This document shows positions 20,468-24,238 of a DNA stretch of 24,238 bases, in pieces; the stretch's first letter is position 1, and the number at the start of each line of letters is the position of its first letter. The position numbers and the translations under genes were made by a program. The notes below the pieces were generated by a model. It had not been told where the DNA came from. It ran no database searches and saw only the letters and a list, made by a program, of their open reading frames with translations. This DNA comes from Saccoglossus kowalevskii (taxonomy: Eukaryota > Hemichordata > Enteropneusta > Harrimaniidae). The stretch covers positions 332,464 to 356,701 of the forward strand of contig NW_003147273.1 in assembly GCF_000003605.2 (NCBI RefSeq). Direction: 5' to 3'.

Positions 20468-20624
20468 GCAAGTTTGTATCACTCCACCTCTTGGCACTGC
20501 TATATGCAAATTAGTTCATCTCACTTCTATATGCAAATGAGACCGACTCACTGTTATATGCAAATGAGACTTTCACTCCAAGTTTGTATCACTCCACCAC
20601 TAGACACTGGTATATGCAAATTAG
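20468..20624 (+). repeat. Octamer minisatellite
   Basis: Four ATGCAAAT octamers at 20504, 20531, 20558 and 20614, each within TATATGCAAAT(T/G)AG. The first three are exactly 27 bp apart and the last is 56 bp on. A 47-bp stretch containing AGTTTGTATCACTCCACC is duplicated 110 bp apart (20468 and 20578). Confidence 0.8.
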
Positions 20625-20814
20625 CATTGTTAACACTGTCATGTCAGTTTACTGACAATTTATAAGGGTTAAAGGTCGTGAGAAAAGACTAATAACAATG
20701 TATCTGGTACCCATTCAGATTGTTCATTGAGCATTTAATACAAGTTACTATGTTTGTATTGCCATGTGTTTAATTTTCTATTAACAGTTATTTAGCAGTC
20801 TGAGCTTTTGGCGA

Positions 20815-20831
20815 CCCCCCCCCCCTCCCCC
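20815..20831 (+). repeat. C11-T-C5 tract
   Basis: A C-rich run, so G-rich on the minus strand. Confidence 0.9.
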
Positions 20832-22470
20832 TTCACATTTTGTATCACTTTCAATACCTTTCATAGATAAGTGATATCAAACAGACATTACAATATAACG
20901 CTAGTTTTATATTTTATACAACATTATACTACATTGGAGTTAAGTATTTCCAAACAATGAAATCAAAACACAAGTGTTGCTAAGTGATCTTCTTATTTTG
21001 TATAACCAATTCAAACTCCAATCGAATTTGTGTTTACAGCTTTAGTTTGTATTGTCAGAAAAACTTTCTTTCAATTTTGCATACTTTGGCCAAAAACGGA
21101 TTTTAAAATTTATAGCGTTTATTAGTTATACTAATCAAACTCGTAATTTGTCGTTTATAACTTATTATTTGTCTTTACTTTAATAAATCCAATCATGCAT
21201 GCAGCATTTTTCAAATTCTGCTTCGGAAGCGCACTAAACACAACTAACCTAGGAAGTGCATAATGATCAATGTTTGAACTTTGCTTGCCTTACTGAATTA
21301 ATTCAAGAGTGTAGTATGCATCTTGGTCAAATCTTAAATTATCGAATATTATAAATAATAGTATCGCGATCTTCATTATTTCGACCAGAGAATCCTGTGT
21401 GCGATTTGTTTACAATGATGATGGCAAAGTTTATTTTGGTGCAAAAATAAATAACACTGTTCATAATTAGTTAGATTTCATCTTTCCAGGTCAGTTTATA
21501 GTCTTGTCCTTCATACAAGAGAGCTAGCTGATTGTGCTCGTAAATGCATAATATTGATTCTACCGCTCTATGAAATCTATTATCTGTACATCATTTGCAT
21601 ACAATGTTACAGTAGCGGTTGCATAACTCACATATCGATGTAACTTACGTACGCGAACTTGTCATATTAACAATCGGCAAATTCGGCATGGCAGATGTCT
21701 ACAGATCAATGTCTTTTCCTCCCAAGCTTAAGATTGAAGTCCATATGGTTGTGAGTACATTTGTTTTTTCAGCATCACTGAAAGTCGTTTGTTCAGTAAT
21801 CCATTATATTTTCACTGCTATCAATTTGTGCATCCATGAGGACGAAATGACGTGAAAATTGCGACATCAAAAATGACATGTTGATGGCTACAAAATTACC
21901 AATACTCGCCGGAATTTAATTTGTTCAACATGAACGTAAAGATTTTAAAGTACATAGCTTCTGATAATCTAACTATTTCATACTTGTCCTGATTTCTGAG
22001 TAATATATAAACAGGTGTAAGTTGCTCAAGTGTAGTTTATTATAGTTATATAATAAATATGTTTTTTAACAGTTGATATGAACTAGGCCAGATACATGTG
22101 CGGATGCTCAAGCAATAAAAGATTAATCAGAAACGAATTTAAAAAACAGTTTGTCATGATGTGATGACCACATGTTATCTACTTAGTAACTAAACTGCAT
22201 GTGGCGTTTGATTTATTGAACTTTTAGTTTAATAAATTAAGTTACATTTGCTTTGGCTTTAAAGTTGAACTCTAAGACGGCACGATTAGGTTCAGTGGCT
22301 GATTGTCACATGTTATGAATATGCTATGAATTTTTGGAAATATCTGAGAATTCATCCCTGTTCAGAATTATCGGAGTAATAAATATGATTGCGAAACAAT
22401 TGACAACATTCAGACACGCTGAAAGTCGTTTCTTTTCAAACATATTTCTCAAAGTTTGCACATATTCATA

Positions 22471-22683
22471 TACTGTAAAATACTTTATTTTCGCTTGGAT
22501 TTAATTTTTGCTATTTTCGCTGAAGGACTGATTCAGTGAAAATAAAATCCAGTGAATATATCTTTTTTCCTATATTTTACATTCAACTCATCAAAAATGA
22601 GTGAAAATAAATTCCATACAAAACACGTAAGAAGTCTTTTCAGCGAAAAATTAATTCCAGCTAAAATAAAGTATTCTACAGTA
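22471..22683 (-). mobile_element. Foldback MITE, copy 2 (213 bp, TA-flanked)
   Basis: Same family as 4602-4757 but in reverse orientation: the reverse complement begins TACTGTAGAATACTTTATTT and ends GCGAAAATAAAGTATTTTAC. It shares the interior TTTTTGATGAG and AAAATATAGGAAAAAA. It has an extra segment containing TTTTATTTTCACTG and GAAAATAGC arms, so it is the fuller copy. Confidence 0.8.
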
Positions 22684-23182
22684 ATGGATTATACATTTAT
22701 CGCATAAAACATGACTATCTCAGAAACAGATCTAATTACACATGAAATATACCCTAAATTCTTTCAATCAATCAGACCGCTATAACAATGGTGTAATAAT
22801 TAATCAATGATTGCTTTCAAATTGACACCATCTAGTGTTGCTTTTTGTCCACACTACACTGTTCCCTGTGGTATTTATGATGCAAAGTTTGATCAATATC
22901 TATGATAGAAAATCGGTCAAGGTGAGCTCGCTTGATTATTGTGAACTAAAATGGCATTAATATGGCCCCCTAAAAAATATTAAAAATACAGTTCAGCCTC
23001 TACATGCCTTCTCTGATGACACTATATACCATATGTTACTATATTTAGGTTTTTACACTCAGTTGTGACATTTCATAATTTGACATGTTCATATTTGTTT
23101 TTACCAAAAAGAACTTAAATACAGTCTAAAGAAAGTTATTTATATAATTCATAATACAAAGATTTGCTTGGAGTTTTAAAAG

Positions 23183-24238
23183 ATTTGTAGTCATTATTGC
23201 TGTGTTAGGGTTTCCAACAAATTTATAGTCGTTATTGCAGAGCTAGGGGTTCCAACAAATTTATAGTCATTATTGCAGAGCTAGGGATTCCAACAAATTT
23301 ATAGTCATTATTGCAGAGCTAGGGGTTCTAAGAAATTTATAGTCGTTATTGCAGAGCTATGGGTTCCAACAAATTTATAGTCATTATTGTAGAGCTAAGG
23401 GTTCCAACAAATTTATAGTCATTATTGCAGAGCTAGGGATTCTAACAAATTTATAGTCGTTATTGCAGAGCTAGGGGTTCCAACAAATTTATAGTCATTA
23501 TTGCAGAGCTAGGGGTTCCAACAAATTTATAGTCATTATTGCAGAGCTAAGGGTTCCAACAAATTTATAGTAATTATTGCAGAGCTAGGGGTTCTGACAA
23601 ATTTATAGTCGTTATTGCAGAGCTAGGGGTTCCAACAAATTTATAGTCATTATTGCAGAGCTAAGGGTTCCAACAAATTTATAGTCATTATTGCAGAGCT
23701 AGGGATTCTAACAAATTTATAGTCGTTATTGCAGAGCTAGGGGTTCTAACAAATTTATAGTAATTATTGCAGAGCTAGGGGTTCTAACAAATTTATAGTC
23801 ATTATTGCAGAGCTAGGGGTTCCAACAAATTTATAGTCGATATTGCAGACCTAGGGGTTCGAAGAAATTTATAGTCGTTATTGCAGAGCTAGGGGTTCCA
23901 ACAAATTTATAGTCATTATTGCAGAGCTAAGGGTTCCAACAAATTTATAGTCATTATTGCAGAGCTAAGGGTTCCAACAAATTTATAGTCATTATTGCAG
24001 AGCTAGGGGTTCTAACAAATTTATAGTCGTTATTGCAGAGCTAGGGGTTCTAACAAATTTATAGTAATTATTGCAGAGCTAGGGGTTCCAACAAATTTAT
24101 AGTCATTATTGCAGAGCTAGGGGTTCCCACAAATTTATAGTTATTATTGTAGAGCTAGGGGTTCCAACAAATTTATAGTCGTTATTGCAGAGCTAGGGGT
24201 TCCAACAAATTTATAGTCATTATTGTAGAGCTAGGGGT
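23183..24238 (+). repeat. 38-bp tandem satellite, about 28 copies, truncated by window edge
   Basis: One degenerate unit (23183-23220) is followed by 26 complete units starting at 23221, all exactly 38 bp with no indels, and a partial 27th. The consensus runs ATTTATAGTCATTATTGCAG then AGCTAGGGGTTCCAACAA. Variants cluster at a few sites (C/T/A and A/G in TAGTCATT, G/A in AGGGG, C/T in TTCCAA). Stops occur in every frame, so it is non-coding. Confidence 0.97.

Larger units (their letters stand above)
19322..23182. other. Non-coding stretch, nothing firm
   Basis: No confident gene. It includes the octamer minisatellite at 20468, the C tract at 20815, MITE copy 2 at 22471, and weak first-exon-like signals near 21374 and 21649-21780. 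The 124-codon minus frame at 19398-19772 shows no family signature. Confidence 0.35.

Noticed and set aside
21287-21376. Signal-peptide-like minus frame MKIAILLFIIF with GTAAGG at its end
   Set aside because: 28 codons of AT-rich sequence. The donor has a poor exon side (TTCA|GTAAGG) and the frame also stops there.
21649-21780. Competing first-exon readings on both strands (MPNLPIVNMTSS minus; MADVYRSMSFPPK plus)
   Set aside because: They overlap on opposite strands, so at most one can be real; neither has a partner exon or recognised family.
23183-24238. CRISPR-like array
   Set aside because: The whole 38-bp unit repeats, with no unique spacers, in a eukaryotic context. It is a satellite.
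1-24238. Conserved miRNAs, rRNA or snRNA genes
   Set aside because: I looked for mature sequences of widely conserved animal miRNAs (let-7, miR-1, miR-9, miR-124 and others) and for 5S and U6 hallmarks and saw none.

Overview
The window is AT-rich DNA from an animal nuclear genome. Coding sequence occurs only as short exons bounded by GT/AG splice sites, introns reach several kilobases, and the space between is filled with non-autonomous DNA-transposon remnants, microsatellites and a tandem satellite. There are no operons, ribosome binding sites or long ORFs. The repeat style (TA-flanked foldback elements, short CTCF-like repeats, TACCGGTA motifs) suggests a marine invertebrate such as a hemichordate, echinoderm, amphioxus or mollusc, but the sequence alone does not settle which.

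Three genes can be supported. (1) On the minus strand, the first three coding exons of the peroxisomal RING E3 ligase subunit PEX2 lie at 9865-9812, 6632-6555 and 5815-5753. All are joined by phase-0 introns. The membrane and RING portions lie beyond the left edge, so 1-5752 is read as a large intron. (2) On the plus strand, head to head with PEX2, a five-exon gene model of unknown identity runs from about 10.15 kb to 13.22 kb. It has a CCAAT/TATA promoter, a very acidic second exon and a last intron of only 45 nt. The five pieces sum to 786 nt, or 261 codons plus stop. (3) On the minus strand, converging on gene 2, the last two coding exons of an unidentified membrane protein lie at 14802-14766 and 14248-14115. 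Two further upstream exons are tentative.

Layout: 1-5752, PEX2 intron with several mobile-element traces; 5753-9865, PEX2 exons 1-3; 9866-10193, shared promoter; 10194-13219, acidic-protein gene; 13220-14114, convergent intergenic stretch with a tRNA-like SINE head; 14115-14802, C-terminal exons of the membrane protein; 14803-23182, intronic or intergenic DNA with an octamer minisatellite and a second foldback MITE; 23183-24238, a 38-bp satellite running off the right edge.

The most distinctive observations are: an occupied/empty-site pair that defines a 255-bp transposon with a 5-bp duplication; two inverted copies of a TA-flanked MITE; a 146-bp hairpin; paired CTCF-like repeats; a 27-bp-spaced cluster of ATGCAAAT octamers; and a satellite with signs of a 7-unit higher-order period.
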